A DNA stretch of 64,000 bases from Apricaphanius iberus (Eukaryota > Chordata > Actinopteri > Cyprinodontiformes > Aphaniidae). Both the position numbers and the translations under genes were made by a program. Position 1 is the first letter of the stretch; each line of letters begins with the position of its first letter. This document shows, in pieces, positions 54,271 through 64,000 of the stretch. Where the stretch lies: assembly GCA_028564705.1 (NCBI GenBank), contig JAPXFQ010001003.1, positions 1,121,001 to 1,185,000 of the forward strand. Reading direction: 5' to 3'. Below the pieces are notes generated by a model, which did no database searches, was not told the DNA's origin, and saw only the letters and a program-made list of their open reading frames with translations.

Positions 54271-57200
54271 ATATAATGTGTTGCTTAGAACCGCTTTCTA
54301 AAAATGGATAAATTAATAAGAAGATGACAAAAGAAATCACATGTATTGCATCTGTATCGCTAGCTGCATTTGGGGGTATCAGGATTCACATCTACACACT
54401 GAATCCATTTTCACACTGGTCACTTTGCATTTTTTTGTGCAAAACATTTAATTATACAGAAAAAGAAAACTAAGCTTGGGCCGGTTTTTGTTTGTCCAGA
54501 TTTTAAGAGGTTTCAAACCAAGTGCAATCCTCGATCTTATAGTTTCCACAGCTTAAAAGTCTCTTTAACGAAGGTCCTGCGAGCTGTTCGTAAGCTGACT
54601 GAAATACGGCTATCAGACTCTCCCCCTTCTGCTTCTTAAAAACCTGGACAGGAGTGTCGTCAATCACTTTTGTAAAGATAAGTCTATCTGTAAAGCAGCT
54701 GACTCTACCAGAGCAGATAGCCTGACTAATATCAGGTTGTTATGGTCTATAAAAAGCAGAACAGCCAGTGTTGATATTTCACACAGTAAGGACACTGCTT
54801 CCAAATATAGCTTTAGATATCCAACAAGTGATCTATTATAGATAAACTTATCATGCCTCTAATATTGTGTATCTTTTATCATATTTCAAAGCCTAAGTAA
54901 TAGTGGCTGCTTCTATGTTTTTAAATAAAAGCAGTTAGACCCAGGTATACATTTTAATACCCTGATCTGTGGTATTTTTACTGCAGATCTGCGGTATTTT
55001 TAGGTGATCATGCAGTGAGAATCCCATACCGGCCCAGCCTACATCTGTCTAATTTTAGTTACATTGAGGCCAAACAGCTGTTAGAAGGAGGCTTCAACTA
55101 AACAGGTGCCACTGTTACACAGCTGAGCGACATAAGCTGCATCAACATTTGTCCATATCACGACCAAACGTTTATCTGGGAATGTTTGTCATGAGCTGTA
55201 GGGTGGATGATGACATACAACCAATCAAAACCTTCTGACTGAGTTCTTCATTAGTCCCCTGTTACATTTTGTTTTTAATAATCTGAGTTTAAAGCCCGTT
55301 TTAAAAGTGGTGGCATGGCAAGGCGATAATATTGCGCTATTCGTGCTGCAAAGCTTAAATATTACAACAACACTGGGCTAATGAATGACGAAAAGCTGAT
55401 GATGCTACCTCAGCTTTGCAGCAAAGCGGCACCAGTGTTTTTCTTAAATCAGGCTTCATGGTCTCCTGTATTAACCAGCTGTGATTCTAGATTTTTTAAC
55501 TAAAGAGCCAGGATTAGTTTTTCCCAACCCGAGAGACTCTTTAGACTCACTCCTCGTGGTTGTATTATATCGAAATATTAGAAAATATTGAAAATTATGA
55601 AAACGCCTGCATGGCACAGCATGTGGCTCAACATTTGGTACTGGGCTGAACAGAAGGCCAGCAAATATTCAGAAACGAGTGGAGTCAGTCACCAAATGTT
55701 TTTTAAAAACTGATGCAAGAAGCTCCCAAAAAATGGTTCCACATTTATCGAAAACTTACACTCAGCTAACGAATAAATGTCTTTTTACCTTCCTGGAAAA
55801 ATTGTCTTAACAAACCTGCTCAGGAATGCTCTCCCCAGTCTCTCCGTCCACTGGCTGAGACTCCTGCAAGTTCAGCCCATTTCTCCAGCTCTCCTGTTCA
55901 TCGTTGACATCTTTGCTGTCCTGTAGGTTGGGCTTCTCCTCCTCTGTGTCCTTCTGACGGTTGCTGTAGCTGAACACTTCCCTTCCTGCACCAAGATCGA
56001 TGTCCTGTCGCCATAGGATGTCAATCAAGTCAATGTCCTAAAACACAAACAAAGGAACCACTTAAAAACTGTTCTACGGTCAGACTGAGGTACTGAACAG
56101 GTCTTGGTTGTGTCCTTTTTTTCATGATTAGATCCAGCTGTATATGACCTACTTTGACATTTTTTTGTATAAAATTTGTTTTTCAGTACTGAAGAGTATT
56201 TTGAAGGGGACGTCATGAAATACAAATCAGATGGTTCAACCATGATATAAACACTTTAACACAGTGGTTGTTCTTGTGATCCAAGTTTGTTTTTTTAGAT
56301 ATGTGCAACCCCAACGCTTTACTGTTCAGAATCAGACAACTTTATTGGTCCCAAAGGGCAATTAATTTGCCGCAGATCTCAGATCAACATTATACAAACA
56401 TATTTATAACAGTCCCTGGGCGTCACCACCAACATACAGACAATAGTAGAGGCTCCAATAAGCAATAGCCATCAGAATTGGACACATTTCAAAAAGGTCT
56501 ATGCTACTTAATAAACACACTTCCTTTAGAAATTAACAGTTCAATGATGGATGGGCCAAACGAGTTAGAGAAACGATTTGTTTTCAAAGAAGGTACATAA
56601 AAATGCCGTCCCAAAGGTATGAGCGCAAACTCTGAGTACAGAGCACGGAGAGGCTGGCCCAGGATGCATTTAGCTTTCTGTAGCGCCTGCTCCTCCCATA
56701 GAGACTGTGGGTCTCTTTGTTTAACTCCGATGAATTTAGAGCAGATTTTGACAATGTTTTGCAGTTTGTTTCTCTCCGTCAGTTTGTTTCTCTCCGTCAG
56801 ACAAACCCTAGTACCAATAAATAAATTATAAAGTTTCTCTATAAACCTCTCTGAGGTTCTCTGTTAAACCACAGTAAAAATGTCAGAGAATCCTTTTATT
56901 TAGATTAAAAGAGTCGTTTCCTTAAAAAAGGGATTCTCTGCTGGCGATGTTTAAAAATGGAGTCCATATCTGCGCCAAACCGCAACTTGTTGTCAATCCA
57001 AGAACCAAGATATTTGTATTTCTCCACCTCAACCACTTCAGCATGAATTACACTGCTGCCTAGAGGGGGCGATTTGGAGCATCTAAAAAGCAATAACCAT
57101 GTTCTTGGTTTTCGAAACGTTTAAGTCAAGGTGGGTACTGTTGCACCATTCGACAAACCCCGACAACGCAGGGCCATGATTCATTGCAGATCCTGAAGTA

Positions 57201-59984
57201 AGGAAATCGAGACAATATGACCTGAAAACTTGACCAAGAACCTGTTTTTCTGAGTAACCCGACAACTGTCCGTATACAGTATGAACAGCAGGAGGGATAG
57301 AACACACCCCTGAGGGGATCCTGTGCTAGAGATGGACGCTAGGGACATCTGACTATTCACAAACAATTCCTGGATCCTGTCCGTTAGAAAAATTTATATC
57401 AATAAAAGAAGCTGGTCGGGCTGACAGTGGCAGTCTTTCAATCAGGATATGGGGCTGTGTCTTATTATAAGCAGAAATCTGCAAACAAAAGTCTTACATA
57501 TGCCCTAGTTTCATCAAGGTGCTTGTACACACTGTTCAGTAAGACGAGTGAAGTGTCCTCTATGCTCTTGCTTTGGTGGTCGGCAAATTGAAGTGGGTCA
57601 AGTTTTCCCTCATTTGAAAAAATCATATCAACATAACACCACTTTTGCCGTGACTCTGCTTTGTCAAAAAGCCGTGGAGCTCCTGAGGAATATAGGGAGC
57701 CTAAATGTCCTCCACTTCCGGTGGGCCAGTGGGTTCCCTGGCCGAAAAAATATGAATGGAAGTCAATGGAGCGATAAAAGTTATTTTCTGGTCCGCTTTG
57801 TCTTACACATATGTTGTACTTCAGTTTAAATGATAACTAATGATTTACATTTGGAATGTGTTTGTCAAGTGATTTAGGATTTATTTGATTGTAAAAATTC
57901 GCCCTTAAAATGCCAACAAATCAGAAGTCAGAAGTCGCATATATGACGTAATGCAGCCAACGCGAGCTAGCACTAGCTATAGCACGTAAAACACTTACCT
58001 AGAGCTTATAGAGCTTCTCCTCCATGCTGGCTCTCACTCCACCGACTGGTTTACTCCTGACATAGCTGCTACTTTCCACATGGTCAGATTTATAGAGGTT
58101 TTCTCCATGTTTAATGCGCCTTCCTTCTTCCTGGAGGCTATGGCCCACTGTCCCTTTACTTCTGCAGTTGTAGTCTGCTTAGTGTTTTTACACAAAACCT
58201 AAAGTAATTTTTGCCACCGGTCACAAATTAGTGTTTTCTCTGCATCAAAATTTATTTTTAAAATTCACCGACACCATATGTTTGATCCACAGCGCATTTC
58301 AAACTAGATCAGAAAATAACTTTTATCGCTTCATTGACTCTCGTTAGTTTTTTTTGGCAGTAGGGGACTCATGAAGTAGAAGGGCGTCTCTTAGGCTCCC
58401 CATTTGGCAGTGGCAGGACAGAAGGTTTCAATGGGGAACAAAACAACAGAACACAGAATATAAAAAAGAGACAGGTGAATGTTAAGACTGGACTAAATGC
58501 CGAAGTTATACCTGCATGAATGTCAACATCACCAGCAGTTATGAATGTAACTCAACTGGTTTGACTAAAAATAGATAGAAAGCAGCCTGGGAGTGTGGAA
58601 GATTTAATTTTACTTTAAATATGTTTATGTTTTTAGATTTGTATTATTTTCTCACAAAAGATGTAAACATTTTATAAACTGGAAATAATACAAAATAATA
58701 GAGTTCTACTTTTTTTACTCTTTATCTTCCTATTCATGTACCAACTGGTACATTTGTTTTTGTTAGTTTTATATTATATATAGAATCAATGCAGAGTGAT
58801 CTGTTTCTATCCATTACAGCTAATGAGAACCGCGATATTACATTTTCTAAAAAATTTTGACCATTACATCAGGTACTGATCTACCTCACCAAAGAACAGT
58901 GAACAGACTTTGGTCCAGCAGGCCGTCGTTGACCACACCACAAAGAAAAGCAAGTGACAAAAGTGCAAGCACATTGGAAAATGTAGTGGAAGGAAAACAT
59001 ACGGGACGTTTTAGAACACCTCATGCTTCCTTCTCCTGACAAGCTTTATGGAGCTGCTGCTTTCATTTTCTAGCAGGACTTGATATTTGTCCACACCGAC
59101 TATAGTGCTACTGTGCTTGATTAGCCAACAAAATGAAGCTAACAGGCAGAAAAGCTGATCTCCTCAACGCTAAGCTGCTTTGATGCTATAACATTTTCAG
59201 TTTGTTGGAAACTGGATTCTGAGGTTTTATTGGCTACATCCCATAATTGTTACTGTGTCAAATTAACGTAAATATTTAATTTATATTACTAAAACATTTT
59301 AAGCATATTCAGGTTTTTAACCCGTGCATCTGATTTTGTGAAAACCACAACTCAGTAAAAATCAATGTAAAATTAGAAGAAATTCTCTTCAGTCTAAACC
59401 CAAAACATGCAAACATGGCGTCGTACCTCCTTGGTGAGGTCGTCATTGCCGCCCCTGCTGCTTTGCTCCTGGTTTCCCTCTGAGGCCACAGCTCCCAGGC
59501 TGCTGTCCGCTGCGTTCAGGTCGTACGTGGATTCAGGCGCTCCGCCTCCTCCCCTCATGGCCGGGGTAGCGTCAATGCTGTTAATGTCCTCTAGGCCGGC
59601 CCCATTGTCCAGGGTGATGCCGGGGCTGGACTGACTGCCTGCAGACACCACCGTCTCGGAGTCACGATGCACTAGCCAGGTGTTGAGCTCGGTAGTGGGC
59701 ACGGAGAGGCGATCCAGCTGGCGCACCTCGTTCAGCAGCCGCCGGGTCGTGAAGAACTGGTCCAGGTCCACACTCTTCGGATGGATCCCATAGCCGTCCA
59801 GCGTGTTGCGCAGGTTGTGGAACTGGGTCTGTGTGTAGGCTGAGCTGGGCCCCAGGATGATCTCTCTTAACGGGGGCAGCTGATTGCTTAGATACGTGTC
59901 AACGTCCACCCGCACCCCAATGAGACTCAGAAGGATGGTGAACTGAATCAGGCCCTCTGTGAAGTACTTTTTCAGGTAAAGCAT
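51935..59984 (-). CDS. nfe2l1: nfe2l1 (NRF1/TCF11), ER-anchored CNC-bZIP transcription factor
   Basis: NFE2L1 sits in the ER membrane, is extracted by p97, de-N-glycosylated, cut by DDI2, and then drives proteasome and antioxidant genes with small MAFs. The coding exons are 59427-59984, 55816-56037, 54058-54147, 53803-53961 and 51935-53284, all phase 0, 2379 nt (792 aa; human 742-772). [20 protein letters not shown] supplies the N-terminal membrane anchor, and the W103-L104 pair in [10 protein letters not shown] is the DDI2 site. [16 protein letters not shown] and DGETGES are the DLG and ETGE elements. Many N-glycosylation sequons follow (NTT, NRT, NST, NLT, NIT), then the DSGLS degron, the CNC segment [20 protein letters not shown], the bZIP basic region [13 protein letters not shown] and a leucine zipper. 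The tail is Lys-rich. Confidence 0.96.
53803..53961 (-). CDS. nfe2l1: nfe2l1 exon 4
   Basis: 53 codons ending [17 protein letters not shown], the conserved QQWQD(L/I)M block of the CNC factors. The donor is gtacgc. Confidence 0.95.
54058..54147 (-). CDS. nfe2l1: nfe2l1 exon 3
   Basis: 30 codons, [20 protein letters not shown] then [10 protein letters not shown], matching the human [16 protein letters not shown]. The acceptor is tgttag and the donor gtaacg. Confidence 0.96.
54148..55815 (-). other. nfe2l1: nfe2l1 intron 2
   Basis: Contains an AT microsatellite at 54207-54275. The remainder shows nothing recognised. Confidence 0.6.
54207..54275. repeat. (AT)n microsatellite
   Basis: Alternating AT for about 69 bp with two phase slips (ATTAT). 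It can form cruciform-like structures. Confidence 0.97.
55816..56037 (-). CDS. nfe2l1: nfe2l1 exon 2 (DLG and ETGE motifs)
   Basis: 74 codons, from [20 protein letters not shown] to [11 protein letters not shown]. The acceptor is tgttttag and the donor gtttgt. Confidence 0.96.
56330..57620 (-). mobile_element. Rex1/Babar-like LINE fragment in nfe2l1 intron 1
   Basis: The minus strand carries, in order, [18 protein letters not shown] near 57500, [20 protein letters not shown] near 57310, [20 protein letters not shown] near 57130, and [20 protein letters not shown] near 57000. The 3' tail acaactttattggtcccaaa is at about 56335. Frameshifts separate the blocks, and the YADD box is lost. An 18-bp tandem duplication (56765-56800) lies in its 3' part. 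Confidence 0.85.
57695..58401. mobile_element. MITE with about 100-bp terminal inverted repeats
   Basis: The left end gggagcctaaatgtcctcc and the right end, on the other strand, ggggagcctaagagacgccc start arms that stay alignable for about 100 bp, including gcgataaaagttattttctg in both. The element is about 707 bp and noncoding. No target duplication is certain, so the superfamily is open. Confidence 0.75.
58402..59426 (-). other. nfe2l1: nfe2l1 intron 1, remainder
   Basis: Unique sequence with no feature recognised. The frame at 58857-59039 has no family resemblance. Confidence 0.5.
59427..59984 (-). CDS. nfe2l1: nfe2l1 first coding exon
   Basis: 186 codons from ATG 59982-59984. The start [10 protein letters not shown] matches human MLSLKKYLTE, and the reading upstream (a phenylalanine-rich stretch) is intron with an acceptor cctttgtaaag two bases before the ATG. 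It encodes the membrane anchor, the NHB2-like [20 protein letters not shown], the DDI2 site and the end DDLTKE. The donor is gtacga. Confidence 0.95.
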
Positions 59985-61652
59985 TTCTTTACAAAGGAAC
60001 AAAAAAATGAAAGTAAAAAAGCAAAACAAAAACGGGGACAACTACTTGTAATCAAAAACTCTATGCTAAATCTAAAGGATGAAAACAGACACAAGAACAT
60101 AAAAGTGGTTGAAGAAGGCAAAGTGTCCTTGAACGTTAATTTAAAAAGGGCTTTGGGATGCAAGATAAGGTCTCCACTTCTTACAATAGGTTCTTCAAAG
60201 ACTTATCATCTCCCCATCCCTGCCAAAAATAAGAAGTTACATTTTATTACATTTCTGCAGGTAAATCAAATCTAAGACTTTTAATGAAAATCTGTGATTT
60301 AATTTCAAGGCCTACATAAAAAAAAGAACAAAAGAAAATGTTAGTTGGCTCAATGAATAATATGCACCATTAGATAATATCACTAGAATGTTTACATTTT
60401 AGATATCTCCACAGGCTGTGTTTTCCCTTTTAAAAACACCTTATTTGCTATTGCTCTTGGAAGTTTCAAGAATTTCTGATGATCCTATAATTTTTTTAAA
60501 TAAACCCAATCACAATTCAGAAGGAATCCCACTTTCATTTCTACTTTGCAAATGCTGGATTTCCCTTAAAAGTTATTTGTAATTCTTATGAAAGTAAATT
60601 TGCTCATAAATGAAACCGTGACATTAGCTAAGCTACTGACACTTAAATTATTTAATGGGGCAGATGGTTTGCATCACTCAATACAGAAAAAATAGTATTT
60701 TGTAACAATATAAAACAACAATAGAAGTCCATTGAATTTCATGTCAGTCTGAGAGTAGGAAATTTAGATCTAATTACAACTTTTCGGGGCGCAAAAAGTA
60801 ATTGGTACATTCAAGATGTTTCTTATTCCTGTTGGCAACCATACCAGGTTTGATTTATTTGAAAATGCAAAATGTTGATGCTTTGATGAATTTATACCTA
60901 TATAAAATTAGTTAATCTGAAAAGAATGTATCATGGCCCTGGTTGCTATCTTTTATTCTAAAAAAATATATATATTACCCTCGGGTTCAATAAAAGGAAT
61001 ATTACAAGTCGGTTTAGTGAAATTCTTTCTAACTACTAAAACAAGCAAAACATTTGTCAAAAACTGGTGGTATTTCAATAATTTTTTTCAGATAATCTGA
61101 TTTTGGGTCACAGATTTTTAAAAAAAACTAAGGAACAATAATTTGAAGGAAATGTCAGCATCTCAACAGCAAGTGGTAGGCCAACAGAAGAACACATTTT
61201 TAATGATTTAATTTTACTCCCTACTGTCATCTTTTAGAATACTCCTGTGGTTTTACATTTGGACAAACTCAATCTTTGTATAATTTACGTCATTTCAGTG
61301 CTCCAATACATTAAAATAAGCTCTTATTCATCTCCTGAAAAAATTACCAACATCTCAATACTAAGGTGCAGTACTAATGAGTGAAAAAACTTCCAATCTG
61401 AAGAAATTAAAGCCTTGAACAATTAAATACAATACTACATACACTAAATTACTAGATTCTGAGAACCATGAGAGAATCAGTAAATAAATAAAATTTCGGA
61501 TTTAACTAGATCTCATTTCTGAGATATGATTGGAAATCTGGCCACGTTAATGACTTTTTAAGGCCTAAATGTTAGATCTTTACATTCTCTTTTATTCCTT
61601 GTTGCATCGGCCCACACACTTCAATCACGTTGCTTTAAAATGCTTAGCTTAC
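59985..61652 (-). other. nfe2l1: nfe2l1 5' intron
   Basis: AT-rich. It separates the start exon from the putative 5' UTR exon at 61653-61718. Nothing recognised. Confidence 0.5.
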
Positions 61653-61718
61653 CTACCCATATTTGTATTAAACAGATTACAGAAGCAGAGAAGAGCAGGA
61701 CTTGCTAACCACTTCATC
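61653..61718 (-). other. nfe2l1: Putative nfe2l1 5' UTR exon
   Basis: A strong donor tag|gtaagc lies at the low edge and an acceptor-like cctgttctgttag at the high edge. It contains an ATG at 61715-61717 whose frame stays open to the exon end; see findings. It could instead be the end of a longer first exon reaching the GC-rich stretch at 61860-62040. Confidence 0.4.
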
Positions 61719-62199
61719 CTAACAGAACAGGAGGGCTGATGTCGGACCGCGCCACGCTGTCAATCTTCATTTTATTACATTCAGCAGAGCAGATCAGATG
61801 AACACAGAGATTCAGGCATCACCCCACCCTTGATAGGACAACTACTTCTGCTTGCTGCTGCTGAAGGTGAATGAGGGAGTCCAGAAAGCTCGTTCGACAG
61901 GCTCTGACACCCACCAACGGCGACGCTGGGTGTCCGGCAGGGTCCCTCCCTCCTCCAGCACAGCTGCGCCTATCTTTGTCCTTCCTTCTAGTGGCTAGCC
62001 ACCGATTTCTCGGCCCGGCCACCGCAAGCACGCGTCTATAACCTCTTTCTGACGCAATATACAGTAATTGTATTCAGACGTTTCGCTGATTTACTCCAAT
62101 TATCTTTTGCTAGAACGTGGCAGGTGCCTCTGCTAATATTTACTTTCTCCCTAGCTAGTGTCAAACAATCTCCCTAGCAACAAGTGGGGAAAAGATGAC

Positions 62200-62345
62200 T
62201 GACAGTACAGCTCAGCCATTCAGCGGCCTTACCTACTGTGATGTAACATGACTCCAGCGAGTCCAGACCAATCGGAACAAGTTGTAGGCGGGGCTAAAAA
62301 AATAGACGCGGCAGTGGTACAGGAAGTCGAAAACTACAACTGTGC
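62200..62345 (-). promoter_or_regulatory. nfe2l1: Putative nfe2l1 promoter and first exon
   Basis: Contains a CCAAT box at 62268-62272 (ATTGG on the minus strand) and a GC box ggcggggc at 62287-62294. On the minus strand a strong splice donor cacagtag|gtaagg follows at 62232. The order GC box, CCAAT box, donor fits a housekeeping promoter reading leftward. A promoter reading rightward out of the window is also possible. Confidence 0.4.
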
Positions 62346-64000
62346 TAACCTTGTAAGCTAGTTTGCAGCTATCTAATTTAACTAATTTAAGAATAAAATG
62401 CTGTGTCAAATAAACAACACCAGGCCTCTGATACAAAAATAGAATGTTAAGAATGTCTCACTGCGTTATGTTGTATCATGAAACATTGAAGCCCATGTAT
62501 CAGTCAACGTGATAATTCTTTAAAACCGTTAAATTGTATACTTACGCATGAAGATTTTGTAACCGTGTCTTCATGCCCACATGTCGACCAACACACCACG
62601 GCGGTGATTTATTCCGGTAATCATTAAAAGTTCCACAGAGCTGTTACCATCACTGAATGGCCCACCATGACTTGCAAAATCATTTGCTACCGCTTGCTAC
62701 CCCGGCTAGCGTAGCCCAAAACACGCGTACACACAGAGCATGCGTAGAACATTCTAGTGGCAAGCTTTCATCAGCTGATGGAAAATACCTCCCAGTGTTA
62801 TTATAATTTGGCTTAGTTAAAACAAGACCTATTAAAACAAATTATTTATAATAACATCGTTCATGCAGTTGTTAGCGAATTAAGGTATTTTAAAATTATT
62901 TTAGACACGAAAAATATTGAAGTTAAACGTTCAAGGTGTTTTCCCACGTCCACTAATGGTCATGTGTTTATACTTAGAAAAAAAAAAATCCCCTAGGTTA
63001 AAATTCAACATTATGTACCAGGTGATACTATGAACATATAGAGTTGCACCAATCATATCAGTAAAATATTATTGTAATTATTGTAAAAACATTTTTTTTT
63101 AATTTCATGTTTTCAGTAATTCAAATAAAAACCAAAATCATTACTTACACTTCATGAAAACCCGGAATTCATCTACTGTTTATCACCACTACTCCATGCA
63201 GGGTTAAGTTGTTCCTGCAGTATTTCTGTGAGAAGCTAGTTTTGCTATAAATAGGGTTTCCAGACCAACCAACATGAATATTTTGGTTTTGTAGCAGGTT
63301 CTCAGTACCTGAAGTGAACTCATGGGAGGAACATGCAAAACGACCCCAAGCCGGGATTCAATCGTAGGACTTTCTTGCTGCAAAGCAAAAGTGCTACATC
63401 TGAACCATTATTCAGGACCATCCAAAATTCAGTAACAAAAAAAGTAGAATATTATATTAGACAAACAAAAAAAAATTTTTAATACTAAAATTGTTAGGGG
63501 CAACACAATTATGTTCCCATGACAGTAGAGGTTAAACCATAGAAGGTAATTGCAAAGTAGCTGGCCCTTGACAGACTGTTGTGTGTAAAGTTTAGTAGGA
63601 GGAAATTATGAATACAAAATATAAATGTATAACTTTGAATGCATTGAATTACTTAAAGTAAATAACTTTTGTACGATATGTTAACTTAAGATGTACTTAA
63701 CCATTCCTGCTTTAACTGAGATGTTAAATTGAACAGTCGCATCCACTAAAAATGCTGGTTGCAGTAACAAAACATTCTTTAAAAACGTAAAAAAAACACT
63801 ATCATGTGTCTGTTTATTTAAGCAGGACTTTAACTTTTTTTTAATGATTTACAGAATACAAAACCACACAAGTTTCAATTAAATATTTTTATTCCTCCTT
63901 GCAGATGCTGACAGAATACCTCACTAAATATTTACTCCCATAAGGTTGACTGGTCTGTTGTGGTATCTCTTTGAAATGTCAGCTTCGATCTGCAGAAACA
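62346..64000. other. Upstream flank of nfe2l1
   Basis: AT-rich, with the reverse copy of the common fish repeat at 63300-63420 (cgggattcaatcgtaggac, cttgctgcaaagcaaaagtg). No gene is recognised to the end of the window. Confidence 0.5.
63300..63420 (-). repeat. Fish interspersed repeat, minus orientation
   Basis: cgggattcaatcgtaggact and gctgcaaagcaaaagtgcta are the reverse of the same family seen at 32411-32540. It is truncated. Confidence 0.55.

Overview
The window is nuclear DNA from a ray-finned (teleost) fish. The evidence is multi-exon vertebrate genes with GT-AG introns, AT-rich introns, and many decayed fish-type transposons (Tc1-like, hAT-like, RTE, L2/Rex1-like LINEs, a Ty3/gypsy scrap). 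I cannot name the species. All calls come from reading the sequence and from recalled family sequences; no search was run.

Four orthologous genes are recognised in alternating orientation: the last coding exon of skap1 (+, 9281-9373), complete snx11 (-, 15469-21527, six coding exons, 536 aa), complete cbx1 encoding HP1-beta (+, 40594-45484, five coding exons, 197 aa) and complete nfe2l1 (-, 51935-59984, five coding exons, 792 aa). The order SKAP1-SNX11-CBX1-NFE2L1 with the same relative orientations is that of the HOXB-flanking block on human chromosome 17, so this is a HoxB-flank segment. The exon sums for snx11 (1611 nt), cbx1 (594 nt) and nfe2l1 (2379 nt) all keep frame.

Layout: 1-9280 is the last coding intron of skap1, with a CpG-rich patch near 7.0-7.6 kb, a Tc1-like relic and a foldback hairpin. 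10.1-15.4 kb is transposon-rich spacer. 15.4-24.6 kb is snx11. 24.6-38.0 kb is spacer holding a disabled N-terminal copy of ints12 (27.5-27.9 kb), an RTE LINE, a gypsy scrap and two short terminal-repeat elements. 38.0-46.9 kb is the putative cbx1 promoter, the gene and its 3' UTR. 47.6-49.1 kb is a decayed LINE between the converging cbx1 and nfe2l1 genes. 49.5-62.3 kb is nfe2l1, with a LINE and a long-TIR MITE in its first coding intron. The remainder is upstream flank.

The genes are not an operon and share no pathway: skap1 is an immune-cell adaptor, snx11 an endosomal phosphoinositide-binding protein, cbx1 a heterochromatin reader, and nfe2l1 an ER-anchored transcription factor for proteasome genes. 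The observations most worth following are the ints12 relic, the very long acidic SNX11 tail with an in-frame alternative N-terminus, the twin perfect hairpins at 23.7 kb that look like template-switch products, and the foldback at 6.1 kb.
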